Origin: Pseudomonas sp. PDM18 | Lineage (GTDB): Bacteria > Pseudomonadota > Gammaproteobacteria > Pseudomonadales > Pseudomonadaceae | DNA: 64,000 bases | Assembly: GCF_014852585.1 (NCBI RefSeq) | Contig: NZ_JACVBX010000003.1 | Span: 372,001 to 436,000, forward strand | Direction of reading: 5' to 3' | In this document: positions 9,992 through 20,047 of the stretch, piece after piece | Numbering within the stretch: position 1 is the first letter of the stretch | Layout of the letters: each line of letters opens with the position of its first letter | Program-made: the position numbers and the translations under genes | The notes under the pieces: model-generated | The model's input: the letters and a program-made list of their open reading frames with translations, nothing else | What the model was told of the DNA's origin: nothing | Database searches by the model: none

Positions 9992-10394
9992 CGATCTTCC
10001 TCCGGGCCACCAGGGCCCAGCCTCCACCATAGGCCAGAACGGCGAGCAGCAGCGGCCAACCACAGACCTGGGCCACCTCCGCCGCCAGCTCGGCAAGGGA
10101 ATAGGTGCTCCAGCTCGCCACCCGGCTGTCATAGAGGCAAAGATCCACCCAGAACCAGCCCAGCAGGGCAACTCCCGACGAAAGCGCCACTTGCCAGCAA
10201 GCCGCTGCTCGATTCGGCCAGGCCGCCAGCGCGACCCACAGCGCCCAGAACAGCAGCAGCGGCGTCATTTCTCGCCACAGACCGATCGACTGTACGTCTG
10301 CCGTCAGGTTCTCCCGATACGGATGCAAGGCCCACAGCCCTTGTCCCCAGCCCAGCAGGAGAAATCCCACCACGCTGGCCAGCATTCGTTTCAT
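9972..10394 (-). CDS. Inner-membrane protein of unknown function
   Basis: 140 residues with four hydrophobic stretches: MKRMLASVVGFLLLGWGQGL near the N-terminus, TPLLLFWALWVALAAW, ACWQVALSSGVALLGWFWVDL, and VCGWPLLLAVLAYGGGWALVA near the end. It ends in a basic tail. ATG at 10394 follows a good GGAAGGGAG ribosome site. It overlaps the methyltransferase start by 20 bases. I know no assigned function; the arrangement suggests a membrane partner for the methyltransferase. Confidence 0.75.
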   Translation of the reverse strand: MKRMLASVVGFLLLGWGQGLWALHPYRENLTADVQSIGLWREMTPLLLFWALWVALAAWPNRAAACWQVALSSGVALLGWFWVDLCLYDSRVASWSTYSLAELAAEVAQVCGWPLLLAVLAYGGGWALVARRKIDDPKLV

Positions 10395-10513
10395 CCGCTC
10401 CCTTCCTCGCACGGCAAACTCCCTGATCGTTCTGGCGGGCATCTTCTCACGTCTGCGGCCCTGCTCCCCGGAGTGCGTCGCAGCCCGGTATAAGAAAACC
10501 GGACCATTAGACG

Positions 10514-10525
10514 ATTGTCGACAAT
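10514..10525. promoter_or_regulatory. Operator 1 for the prp GntR regulator
   Basis: A perfect 12-bp palindrome ATTGTCGACAAT, the shape expected for FCD-type GntR regulators. Its first 10 bases recur 73 bp downstream, just before the GntR start codon. Confidence 0.7.
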
Positions 10526-10586
10526 TCATCAGAACTTGATTGACCCAGAGGGTTTCCGGGGGTAGCTTTCGCCGCACACCAAGAAG

Positions 10587-10596
10587 ATTGTCGACA
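10587..10596. promoter_or_regulatory. Operator 2 for the prp GntR regulator
   Basis: ATTGTCGACA ends 2 bases before the GntR ATG and sits where the ribosome site should be. It copies operator 1 (10514). Binding here would block both transcription and leader clearance, so it fits autoregulation. Confidence 0.65.
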
Positions 10597-10598
10597 CC

Positions 10599-11321
10599 AT
10601 GAGCGATAGCCTGATTCTGCCCACCCCCGCCAGCGACGACGGCGAGACCCTGTCGGAACACGTGTTCCGCAAGATCCAGTCGGCCATCGTCAAGGGCGAG
10701 ATCGCCCCCGGCAGCAAGATTTCCGAGCCGGAGCTGGCGCGCACCTACGGCATCAGCCGGGGCCCGCTGCGCGAGGCGATCCATCGCCTGGAAGGCCAGA
10801 AGCTGCTGGTGCGCGTACCGCACGTCGGGGCGCGGGTCGTTTCGCTCAGCCACGAGGAGCTGCTGGAGCTCTATGAGATCCGCGAATCCCTCGAAGGCAT
10901 GGCCTGCCGCCTGGCCGCCGAGCGCATGAGCCAGGCCGAGATCGACGAGCTGCGTCGGGTGCTCGACACCCACGAGCGCGACGAAGCCTTCCAGGCCGGC
11001 CGTGGCTACTACCAGCAGGAAGGCGACTACGACTTCCACTACCGGATCATCCAGGGCAGCGGCAACCGCACCCTCACCCGCATGCTCTGCGGCGAGCTGT
11101 ACCAGCTCGTGCGCATGTACCGCCTGCAGTTCTCGGCGACGCCCAACCGCCCGCGCCAGGCCTTCTCCGAGCACCACCGGATTCTCGATGCCATCGCCGA
11201 TCGTGACGGCGAGCTGGCCGAGTTGCTGATGCGCCGTCACATCGGCGCCTCGAAACGCAATATGGAGCGTCACTACCTGGACGCCCAAGCCAAGACCGCC
11301 AACGAACGAGGTGAACAATGA
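10599..11321 (+). CDS. GntR/FCD-family regulator of the methylcitrate operon
   Basis: 240 residues. A winged helix-turn-helix at about 20-85 ([48 protein letters not shown], split here by families as GntR) is followed by an FCD ligand domain with metal-binding-type Asp and His ([24 protein letters not shown]). The stop codon overlaps the prpB start (ATGA). It is equivalent to the GntR gene before prpB in P. aeruginosa and should sense a methylcitrate-cycle intermediate such as 2-methylcitrate; the effector is an inference. Palindromes ATTGTCGACA at 10514 and 10587 are its probable binding sites. Confidence 0.9.
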   Translation: MSDSLILPTPASDDGETLSEHVFRKIQSAIVKGEIAPGSKISEPELARTYGISRGPLREAIHRLEGQKLLVRVPHVGARVVSLSHEELLELYEIRESLEGMACRLAAERMSQAEIDELRRVLDTHERDEAFQAGRGYYQQEGDYDFHYRIIQGSGNRTLTRMLCGELYQLVRMYRLQFSATPNRPRQAFSEHHRILDAIADRDGELAELLMRRHIGASKRNMERHYLDAQAKTANERGEQ

Positions 11322-12205
11322 GCTACAAGACCGCCGGCCAACGTTTCCGTGATGCCCTCGCCGAAGAAAAGCCGCTGCAGGTGATCGGCGCGATCAACGC
11401 CAACCACGCCCTGCTGGCCAAGCGCGCCGGCTTCAAGGCCATCTACCTCTCCGGTGGCGGCGTGGCGGCGGGTTCCCTCGGCCTGCCGGACCTGGGCATC
11501 AATACCCTGGATGACGTGCTCACCGACGTGCGCCGCATCACCGACGTCTGCGACCTGCCGCTGCTGGTGGACATCGACACCGGCTTCGGCCCCAGCGCTT
11601 TCAACATCGAGCGCACCGTGAAGAGCCTGATCAAGGCCGGTGCCGCCGCTGCCCACATCGAAGACCAGGTCGGCGCCAAGCGTTGCGGCCACCGTCCGGG
11701 CAAGGAAATCGTCTCCACCCAGGAGATGGTCGATCGCGTGAAGTCGGCCGCCAATGCCAAGACCGACCCGAACTTCTTCCTGATCGCCCGCACCGACGCC
11801 ATCCAGGCCGAAGGCGTGGACGCCGCCATCGAGCGCTGCCAGCGCTACGTCGAGGCCGGCGCCGATGCGATCTTCGCCGAAGCCGCCTACGACCTGCCGA
11901 CCTACAAGCGCTTCGTCGATGCGCTGAACGTGCCGATCCTGGCCAACATCACCGAGTTCGGCGCCACCCCGCTGTTCACCCGCGACGAGCTGGCCTCGGT
12001 CGGCGTGGCCATCCAGCTGTACCCGCTGTCCGCCTTCCGCGCCGCCAACAAGGCCGCTGAAGCCGTGTACACCGCGATCCGCGAGGAAGGTCACCAGCAG
12101 AATGTGATCGAGCTGATGCAAACCCGTGCCGAGCTGTATGACCGCATCGGCTACCACGCCTTCGAGCAGAAACTCGACGCGCTGTTCGCCGCCGGCAAGA
12201 AGTAA
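11318..12205 (+). CDS. prpB: 2-methylisocitrate lyase
   Basis: Cleaves 2-methylisocitrate to pyruvate and succinate, the last step of the methylcitrate cycle, in the cytoplasm. 295 residues, the usual length. The PEP mutase/isocitrate lyase barrel is clear: LSGGGVA, metal-binding DIDTGFG (Asp85, Asp87) and the catalytic loop KRCGH with Cys123. The Mg-binding AHIEDQ precedes the loop, as in E. coli PrpB. Translation is coupled to the GntR gene by a 4-base overlap. Confidence 0.97.
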   Translation: MSYKTAGQRFRDALAEEKPLQVIGAINANHALLAKRAGFKAIYLSGGGVAAGSLGLPDLGINTLDDVLTDVRRITDVCDLPLLVDIDTGFGPSAFNIERTVKSLIKAGAAAAHIEDQVGAKRCGHRPGKEIVSTQEMVDRVKSAANAKTDPNFFLIARTDAIQAEGVDAAIERCQRYVEAGADAIFAEAAYDLPTYKRFVDALNVPILANITEFGATPLFTRDELASVGVAIQLYPLSAFRAANKAAEAVYTAIREEGHQQNVIELMQTRAELYDRIGYHAFEQKLDALFAAGKK

Positions 12206-12225
12206 GCGAACGAGCCCGAAAGAAC

Positions 12226-12302
12226 CGTAGGGTGCATAACGCCCCAGGCGTTATCCACCATTGGCTGTGACGGCGGATAACGCTTCGCGTTATTCGCCCT
12301 AC
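12226..12302. repeat. GGCGGATAACG-type intergenic palindromes (copy 2, paired)
   Basis: Two hairpins stand head to tail between prpB and prpC: GTAGGGTGCATAACGCCCCAGGCGTTATCC and GGCGGATAACGCTTCGCGTTATTCGCCCTAC. Each arm carries the CGTTATnCGCCCTAC end seen in the copies at 6556, 51272 and 52122. The element may differentially set prpB and prpC mRNA levels. Confidence 0.75.
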
Positions 12303-12411
12303 GCCAGGGCCGACCTCCCGCGCGGGGGTCAGCCAACCAGATTCGAACCGACCGCACGGCCTCCGCTGGCGGAACAAGAACAAGCAACCGGATTTGATGA
12401 GGAGACACGCG

Positions 12412-13572
12412 ATGAGCGCTACCGCAGAAACCACCACCGGCTTCAAGCCGAAGAAGTCCGTGGCCCTGAGTGGCACCGCCGCTGGCAACACCGCCCTGTG
12501 CACCGTCGGCCGTACCGGCAACGACCTGCACTACCGTGGCTATGACGTGCTGGATTTCGCCAACCGCTGCGACTTCGAGGAAATCGCCCACCTGCTGGTC
12601 CACGGCAAGCTGCCCAACGTCGCCGAGCTGGCCGGCTACAAGGCCAAGCTGAAAGCCCTGCGCGGCCTGCCGGCCGGTGTGAAGACCGCCCTGGAAACCC
12701 TGCCACCGTCGGCCCACCCGATGGACGTGATGCGCACCGCCGTGTCGGTGCTCGGCTGCCTGTCGCCGGAGAAGGATGACCACAACCATCCTGGCGCCCG
12801 CGACATCGCCGACAAGCTGATGGCTTCCCTGGGCTCCGCGCTGCTCTACTGGTATCACTTCAGCCACAACGGCAAGCGCATCGACGTCGAGACCGACGAC
12901 GACTCCATCGGCGGCCACTTCCTGCACCTGCTGCACGGTCAGAAGCCGCGCGAGTCCTGGGTGCGCGCCATGCACACCTCGCTGAACCTGTACGCCGAGC
13001 ACGAATTCAACGCCTCGACCTTCACCTCCCGCGTGATCGCCGGCACCGGTTCGGACATCTACTCCTGCGTTGCCGGCGCCATCGGCGCGCTGCGCGGCCC
13101 GAAACACGGCGGCGCCAACGAGGTGGCCTTCGAGATCCAGAAGCGCTACGACAATCCGGACGAAGCCGAGGCTGACATCCGCGCCCGCGTCGAGAGGAAG
13201 GAAGTCGTGATCGGTTTCGGCCACCCGGTCTACACCGTGTCCGACCCGCGCAACAAGGTGATCAAGGAAGTCGCTCACCAGCTGTCGAACGAGCAGTCCA
13301 ACACCAAGATGTATGACATCGCCGAGCGCCTGGAAAGCGTGATGTGGGAAATCAAGAAGATGTTCCCCAACCTCGATTGGTTCAGCGCCGTGAGCTACCA
13401 CATGATGGGCGTGCCCACCGCGATGTTCACCCCGCTGTTCGTCATCGCCCGCACCGCTGGCTGGTCCGCCCACGTCATCGAGCAACGCATCGACGGCAAG
13501 ATCATCCGCCCGAGCGCCAACTACACAGGCCCTGAAGACCTGAAGTTCGTGCCGCTCAAGGACCGTAAATAA
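12412..13572 (+). CDS. prpC: 2-methylcitrate synthase
   Basis: Condenses propionyl-CoA with oxaloacetate to 2-methylcitrate. 386 residues, typical of bacterial type-I short citrate synthases and PrpC rather than the longer GltA. Active-site blocks are visible: [12 protein letters not shown] with the catalytic His, [14 protein letters not shown] with the second His, and the Asp/Ser region [14 protein letters not shown]. Start ATG 12412 follows ATGAGGAGA. It is separated from prpB by a 206-bp spacer with repeat hairpins, and from acnD by only two bases. Confidence 0.96.
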   Translation: MSATAETTTGFKPKKSVALSGTAAGNTALCTVGRTGNDLHYRGYDVLDFANRCDFEEIAHLLVHGKLPNVAELAGYKAKLKALRGLPAGVKTALETLPPSAHPMDVMRTAVSVLGCLSPEKDDHNHPGARDIADKLMASLGSALLYWYHFSHNGKRIDVETDDDSIGGHFLHLLHGQKPRESWVRAMHTSLNLYAEHEFNASTFTSRVIAGTGSDIYSCVAGAIGALRGPKHGGANEVAFEIQKRYDNPDEAEADIRARVERKEVVIGFGHPVYTVSDPRNKVIKEVAHQLSNEQSNTKMYDIAERLESVMWEIKKMFPNLDWFSAVSYHMMGVPTAMFTPLFVIARTAGWSAHVIEQRIDGKIIRPSANYTGPEDLKFVPLKDRK

Positions 13573-13574
13573 CT

Positions 13575-16196
<2,622 letters not shown>

Positions 16197-16239
16197 CGTA
16201 ACGGCTCCGGCACGCCTCTCGGCGTGTCGGATCGAACCC

Positions 16240-16308
16240 TGTAGGAGCGGGCCATGCCCGCGATCGGCCTCCGCGCGGGGATGTCGCGGGCATGGCCCGC
16301 TCCTACAA
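16240..16308. repeat. REP-type paired palindrome (GTAGGAGCGGGCC family)
   Basis: Two inverted copies, GTAGGAGCGGGCCATGCCCGCG and CGCGGGCATGGCCCGCTCCTAC, face each other between acnD and prpF. This is the CATG-centre variant of the Pseudomonas REP that elsewhere in the window reads GAGCGAGCTTGCTCGC. Confidence 0.85.
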
Positions 16309-16330
16309 CTGATCTGTCAGGACGTACCCC

Positions 16331-17518
16331 ATGCCCCACGTACCCCAAGTGAAGATCCCCGCCACCTACATCCGCGGCGGCACCAGCAAGGGCGTGTTCT
16401 TCCGCCTGCAGGACCTGCCCGAGCGCTGCCAGGTGCCGGGCGAAGCGCGCGACAAGCTGTTCATGCGCGTGATCGGCAGCCCCGATCCGTACAGCGCGCA
16501 CATCGACGGCATGGGCGGCGCGACCTCCAGCACAAGCAAGTGCGTGATCCTGTCGAAAAGCACCCAGCCGGACCACGACGTCGACTACCTCTACGGGCAG
16601 ATTTCCATCGACAAGGCCTTCGTCGACTGGAGCGGCAACTGCGGCAACCTCTCCACCGCCGCCGGCTCCTTCGCCATCCACGCAGGTCTCGTCGATCCGT
16701 CGCGCATCCCGGACAACGGCACCTGCGTGGTGCGTATCTGGCAGGCCAATATCCAGAAGACCATCATTGCCCACGTGCCGGTCACCAACGGCCAGGTGCA
16801 GGAAACCGGCGACTTCGAACTGGACGGCGTGACCTTCCCCGCCGCCGAGATCGTGCTGGAGTTCCTCGACCCGTCCGACGACGGTGAAGACGGCGGCGCC
16901 ATGTTCCCCACCGGCAACCTGGTGGACGACCTGGAAGTCCCCGGCATCGGCACCTTCAAGGCGACCATGATCACCGCCGGCATCCCGACCATCTTCGTCA
17001 ACGCCCAGGACATCGGCTACACCGGCGCCGAGCTGCGCGAAGCGATCAATGGCGACCCCGAGCAACTGGCGCGCTTCGAGAAATTCCGCATCGCCGGCGC
17101 CCTGCGCATGGGCCTGATCAAGACCCCGGAAGAAGCCGCGACCCGCCAGCACACGCCGAAGATCGCCTTCGTCGCGCCGGCCAAGGACTACGTGACCTCC
17201 AGCGGCAAGCAGGTGAAAGCCGGCGACGTCGACCTGCTGGTACGCGCGCTGTCCATGGGCAAGCTGCACCACGCCATGATGGGCACCGCCGCCGTGGCCA
17301 TCGGCACCGCCGCTGCCATCCCCGGCACCCTGGTGAACCTTGCCGCCGGCGGTGGCGAGCGTAGCGCGGTGCGCTTCGGCCACCCCTCCGGCACCCTGCG
17401 CGTAGGCGCCGAGGCGAAACAGGTGAACGGCGAATGGACCGTGACCAAGGCCATCATGAGCCGCAGCTCGCGCATCCTCATGGAAGGCTGGGTTCGGGTG
17501 CCGGGCGATTCGTTCTAA
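16331..17518 (+). CDS. prpF: 2-methylaconitate cis-trans isomerase PrpF
   Basis: 395 residues. Converts the 2-methyl-trans-aconitate made by AcnD to the cis isomer, allowing AcnD-dependent propionate use. Family signatures are the start PATYIRGGTSKGVFF (with the conserved Lys in the active site), GSPDPYSAHIDGMGGATSSTSK, and SGNCGNLSTAAGSFA, which holds the Cys that corresponds to the DapF-fold active site. The end is VRFGHPSGTLRVGAE. It follows acnD after a REP pair and closes the operon with a strong terminator at 17538. Confidence 0.95.
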   Translation: MPHVPQVKIPATYIRGGTSKGVFFRLQDLPERCQVPGEARDKLFMRVIGSPDPYSAHIDGMGGATSSTSKCVILSKSTQPDHDVDYLYGQISIDKAFVDWSGNCGNLSTAAGSFAIHAGLVDPSRIPDNGTCVVRIWQANIQKTIIAHVPVTNGQVQETGDFELDGVTFPAAEIVLEFLDPSDDGEDGGAMFPTGNLVDDLEVPGIGTFKATMITAGIPTIFVNAQDIGYTGAELREAINGDPEQLARFEKFRIAGALRMGLIKTPEEAATRQHTPKIAFVAPAKDYVTSSGKQVKAGDVDLLVRALSMGKLHHAMMGTAAVAIGTAAAIPGTLVNLAAGGGERSAVRFGHPSGTLRVGAEAKQVNGEWTVTKAIMSRSSRILMEGWVRVPGDSF

Positions 17519-17537
17519 GCGCTCGCTCTGCCCGTAA

Positions 17538-17571
17538 AAGCACAAGGCCCGCATTCGCGGGCCTTGTGCTT
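17538..17571. terminator. Terminator after prpF, probably bidirectional
   Basis: AAGCACAAGGCCCGC and its exact complement GCGGGCCTTGTGCTT close an ATTC loop. It lies between prpF and the convergent LON-domain gene and has A-rich and T-rich edges on both sides. Confidence 0.85.
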
Positions 17572-17634
17572 CTGCGGACCAATCGGCGCGCCGATGTATC
17601 CCTGTAGGAGCGGAGTGCAGGGTGAGCCGACGTG

Positions 17635-18225
17635 TCAGGCAACGAAGTCGCCCTGCAACTGCTCCAGCAGTACCTGGATGCGCGCCAGGCGCACGGTGGG
17701 GTCGTCCATCTCCAGCAGCACCTGCTTCTGGTCGCGCTCGAAGGGCAGCAGGTAGGCGATCTGGCAGGCCAGTGCCTGCTGGCCGTTGACCTCCCCGCCC
17801 ATCTCCAGCGCGGAAACCATCGGGTGCATGGACAGCGCCTCGAGCAGCGCGGCAAGGTCGTCGTGCTCCTTGGTCAGCGGCTGATCGGGTTGCTCGTCCA
17901 GCCACTCCACTTCGGCCACCGTCAACTGGTCCGTCTGCACGTTGGCGGAGAGCACGCGGAAGCGCCGCCCACCTTCGACACGGATGCCCAGCAGGCCGTT
18001 GGGGCGTTGCTGCCAGTCACGGATATGCGCTTCGCAGCCGACCAGGCTGTAACGCTCCGGCGCATCGCCGACCTCCTCACCCTCGACGATGGCCACCACG
18101 CCGAATCCGCCGTTCTGCTTCATGCAACGGCCGATCATGTCCAGGTAACGCGCCTCGAAGATCTGCAGGTCGAGGCGGCAGCCGGGAAACAGCACGGTGT
18201 TGAGGGGGAACAGCGGGAAACTCAT
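17635..18225 (-). CDS. LON peptidase N-terminal (substrate-binding) domain protein
   Basis: 196 residues consisting only of the LAN/LON substrate-binding domain, with no AAA+ or protease part. It opens with FPLFPLNTVLFPGCRLDLQIFEARYLDMI, which is diagnostic. GRRFRVLSANVQTDQLTVAEVEWLDE follows, then a helical half ending VRLARIQVLLEQLQGDFVA. ATG at 18225 is favoured by GGAG five bases upstream; GTG 18231 is possible. Such stand-alone domains are common in Pseudomonas and plants. A role in substrate binding or in sensing damaged protein is only inferred from the family. Confidence 0.9.
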   Translation of the reverse strand: MSFPLFPLNTVLFPGCRLDLQIFEARYLDMIGRCMKQNGGFGVVAIVEGEEVGDAPERYSLVGCEAHIRDWQQRPNGLLGIRVEGGRRFRVLSANVQTDQLTVAEVEWLDEQPDQPLTKEHDDLAALLEALSMHPMVSALEMGGEVNGQQALACQIAYLLPFERDQKQVLLEMDDPTVRLARIQVLLEQLQGDFVA

Positions 18226-18243
18226 GGACACTCCGTCGATTCG

Positions 18244-18957
18244 TCAGGCGATCAGCGCTACCGCCAACGGTAGCAGCACAGCGGTGGCCACGCCCATCAG
18301 GCTCATGGCCAGGGCGGCGAAGGCTCCGCATTCCTCGCCCTCCTGCAGGGCGCGGGAGGTGCCCACGGCGTGGGCAGTCATGCCCAGCGCCATACCCTGC
18401 GCAGCCGGGTGATGCACACCGCAGCGGCGCAGCAGCTCCGGGCCGAGGATGGCGCCGAGCACGCCGGTGATCAGCACGAACACCGCCGCCAGGGCCGCCA
18501 CGCCGCCGATCTGGCTGGCCACCAGCATGGCGATCGGTGAGGTCACCGACTTGGGCGCCAGGCTCATCAGCAGCTCGTGGTCGACGCCGAACAGCCAGCC
18601 CAGGCCGATGCCCAGTGCGGTGGCGAACAGGCCGCCGACCAGCAGGGTGATCAGGGTCGGCCAGAACAGCTGGCGGATGCGCTTGAGGTTGAGGAACAGC
18701 GGCACCGCCAGCGCGACGGTAGCGGGACCGAGCAGGATGGTCAGCACCTTGGCGCTGTTGCTGTATTCCGCGTAGTCGATGCCGCAGGCCAGCAGTACCG
18801 CGATGACCATCAGCATCGACACCAGCACCGGCTGCAGGAACACCCAGCGCGTGCGCTCGTAGGCGGCCAGGGCCAGCTGGTAGGCACCCAGGGTGACGCC
18901 GACGCAGAACAGCGGATGGTGGATGACGGAGTTCAGCGCGCCTTGCCAGTCGAACAT
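18244..18957 (-). CDS. LrgB/CidB-family membrane protein
   Basis: 237 residues with about six to seven membrane segments and the LrgB core SLAPKSVTSPIAMLVASQIGG and GMTAHAVGTSRALQEGEECGAFAALAMSLMGV. The LrgAB/CidAB pairs act as holin-like or pyruvate/glycolate transport modules affecting murein hydrolase export and survival at stationary phase. ATG at 18957 overlaps the stop codon of the LrgA gene by one base. In PAO1 the equivalent pair also sits next to phaJ4. Confidence 0.92.
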   Translation of the reverse strand: MFDWQGALNSVIHHPLFCVGVTLGAYQLALAAYERTRWVFLQPVLVSMLMVIAVLLACGIDYAEYSNSAKVLTILLGPATVALAVPLFLNLKRIRQLFWPTLITLLVGGLFATALGIGLGWLFGVDHELLMSLAPKSVTSPIAMLVASQIGGVAALAAVFVLITGVLGAILGPELLRRCGVHHPAAQGMALGMTAHAVGTSRALQEGEECGAFAALAMSLMGVATAVLLPLAVALIA

Positions 18958-19319
18958 CACGCGCCCTCCTTCTGCTTGCGCTGGCGGTCGATGAGCTTCT
19001 GCATCAGCCAGCCGGCGAACACGAAGGACACCAGCAGCGACAGCGCCAGGGCGCCGGCGATGGCCCAGAAGTCCGCGGCGATCTGCTTCGCGTAGGCCAT
19101 CACGCCCACCGCCGCCGGCACCAGCAGCAACGGCAGGTAGCGCAGCAGCGAGGCGGCCGCCTCGTTCACCGGCTTGCTCACCTCGCCGTTCCACACCAGG
19201 AAGGCGAACAGCAGCACCAGCCCAATGATGGGGCCGGGAATCATGTGCAGGATGAGAGCATTCAGGCCCGTGCCGAGCAGTTGGAACAGCACCAGCCAGG
19301 TCAGGCCGCGTAGCAACAT
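18957..19319 (-). CDS. LrgA/CidA-family holin-like membrane protein
   Basis: 120 residues with four hydrophobic helices and a basic C-terminus (IDRQRKQKEGA), the normal shape of LrgA/CidA. The conserved block GLNALILHMIPGPIIGLVLLF corresponds to the family's P-G-P-I-x-G motif, and LRYLPLLLVPAAVGVM is the second signature. Start ATG 19319 has GGAG ten bases upstream; longer frames lack a ribosome site. It is the first gene of a two-gene operon with LrgB and is divergent from phaJ4. Confidence 0.9.
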   Translation of the reverse strand: MLLRGLTWLVLFQLLGTGLNALILHMIPGPIIGLVLLFAFLVWNGEVSKPVNEAAASLLRYLPLLLVPAAVGVMAYAKQIAADFWAIAGALALSLLVSFVFAGWLMQKLIDRQRKQKEGA

Positions 19320-19498
19320 CAGGGAACATCTCCAGCGCAAGGAGCCGCCATTATGCCCGCCCGGCGACCGCTATGGCTCGGCATTCGCCCAAAGCATGAA
19401 TGCCGCTGCGGCTTGACCGGCCGCGGACCCCATGCTGATCTGTTGTCGGACTCTTACGCAGGCCGCATTAGAAGAACAACGATATCCCCGGAGGAAAC

Positions 19499-19954
19499 AT
19501 GGCATTCGTACCCGTAAGCGCACTGAAGGACTACATCGGCAAGGACCTGGGCCATTCGCAGTGGATCACCGTCGATCAACAGCGCATCAACCAGTTCGCC
19601 GAGTGCACCGAGGACCACCAGTTCATCCACGTCGACCCGGAGAAGGCAAAGAAGACGCCCTTCGGCGGCACCATTGCCCACGGTTTCCTGTCGCTGTCGC
19701 TGATCCCCAAACTCTGCGAGGGCCTGCTGGTCCTGCCGGAGAACCCCAAGATGGTGGTCAACTACGGTCTCGACAGCGTGCGCTTCATCCAGCCGGTACC
19801 GGTGGATTCGCGCGTGCGCCTGCAGGTGACCATCACCGACATCACCGAGAAGAACCCCGGCCAGTGGCTGATCAAGGCCCGCTGCACCCTGGAGATCGAA
19901 GGCCTGCCCAAGCCGGCCTACATCGCCGAATCGCTGAGCCTGTGCTTCGTCTGA
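19499..19954 (+). CDS. phaJ4: (R)-specific enoyl-CoA hydratase, MaoC family (PhaJ4-like)
   Basis: 151 residues. Hydrates trans-2-enoyl-CoA to (R)-3-hydroxyacyl-CoA, linking beta-oxidation to polyhydroxyalkanoate synthesis. The single hot-dog domain carries the catalytic dyad in TEDHQFIHVD, Asp39 and His44. The substrate loop FGGTIAHGFLSLSLIP and VNYGLDSVRFIQPVP are conserved. It strongly resembles what I recall of PhaJ4 (PA4015) of P. aeruginosa, a medium-chain-specific enzyme, and has the same neighbours. ATG 19499 follows an excellent GGAGGAAAC site. Confidence 0.92.
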   Translation: MAFVPVSALKDYIGKDLGHSQWITVDQQRINQFAECTEDHQFIHVDPEKAKKTPFGGTIAHGFLSLSLIPKLCEGLLVLPENPKMVVNYGLDSVRFIQPVPVDSRVRLQVTITDITEKNPGQWLIKARCTLEIEGLPKPAYIAESLSLCFV

Positions 19955-19975
19955 CGGCTCTGGCACAGCGCTGAG

Positions 19976-20003
19976 AAAAAAGCCCGCGTCCGCGGGCTTT
20001 TTT
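19976..20003 (+). terminator. Terminator after phaJ4
   Basis: AAAAAAGCCCGCG / CGCGGGCTTTTTT: a GC stem flanked by A and T runs, with a 2-base loop as drawn. It starts about 20 bases after the stop and would work in both directions. Confidence 0.88.
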
Positions 20004-20047
20004 ACGTCACACTCACTCTGCGCCCCACCGTCGATTCGAGAGTCCCG

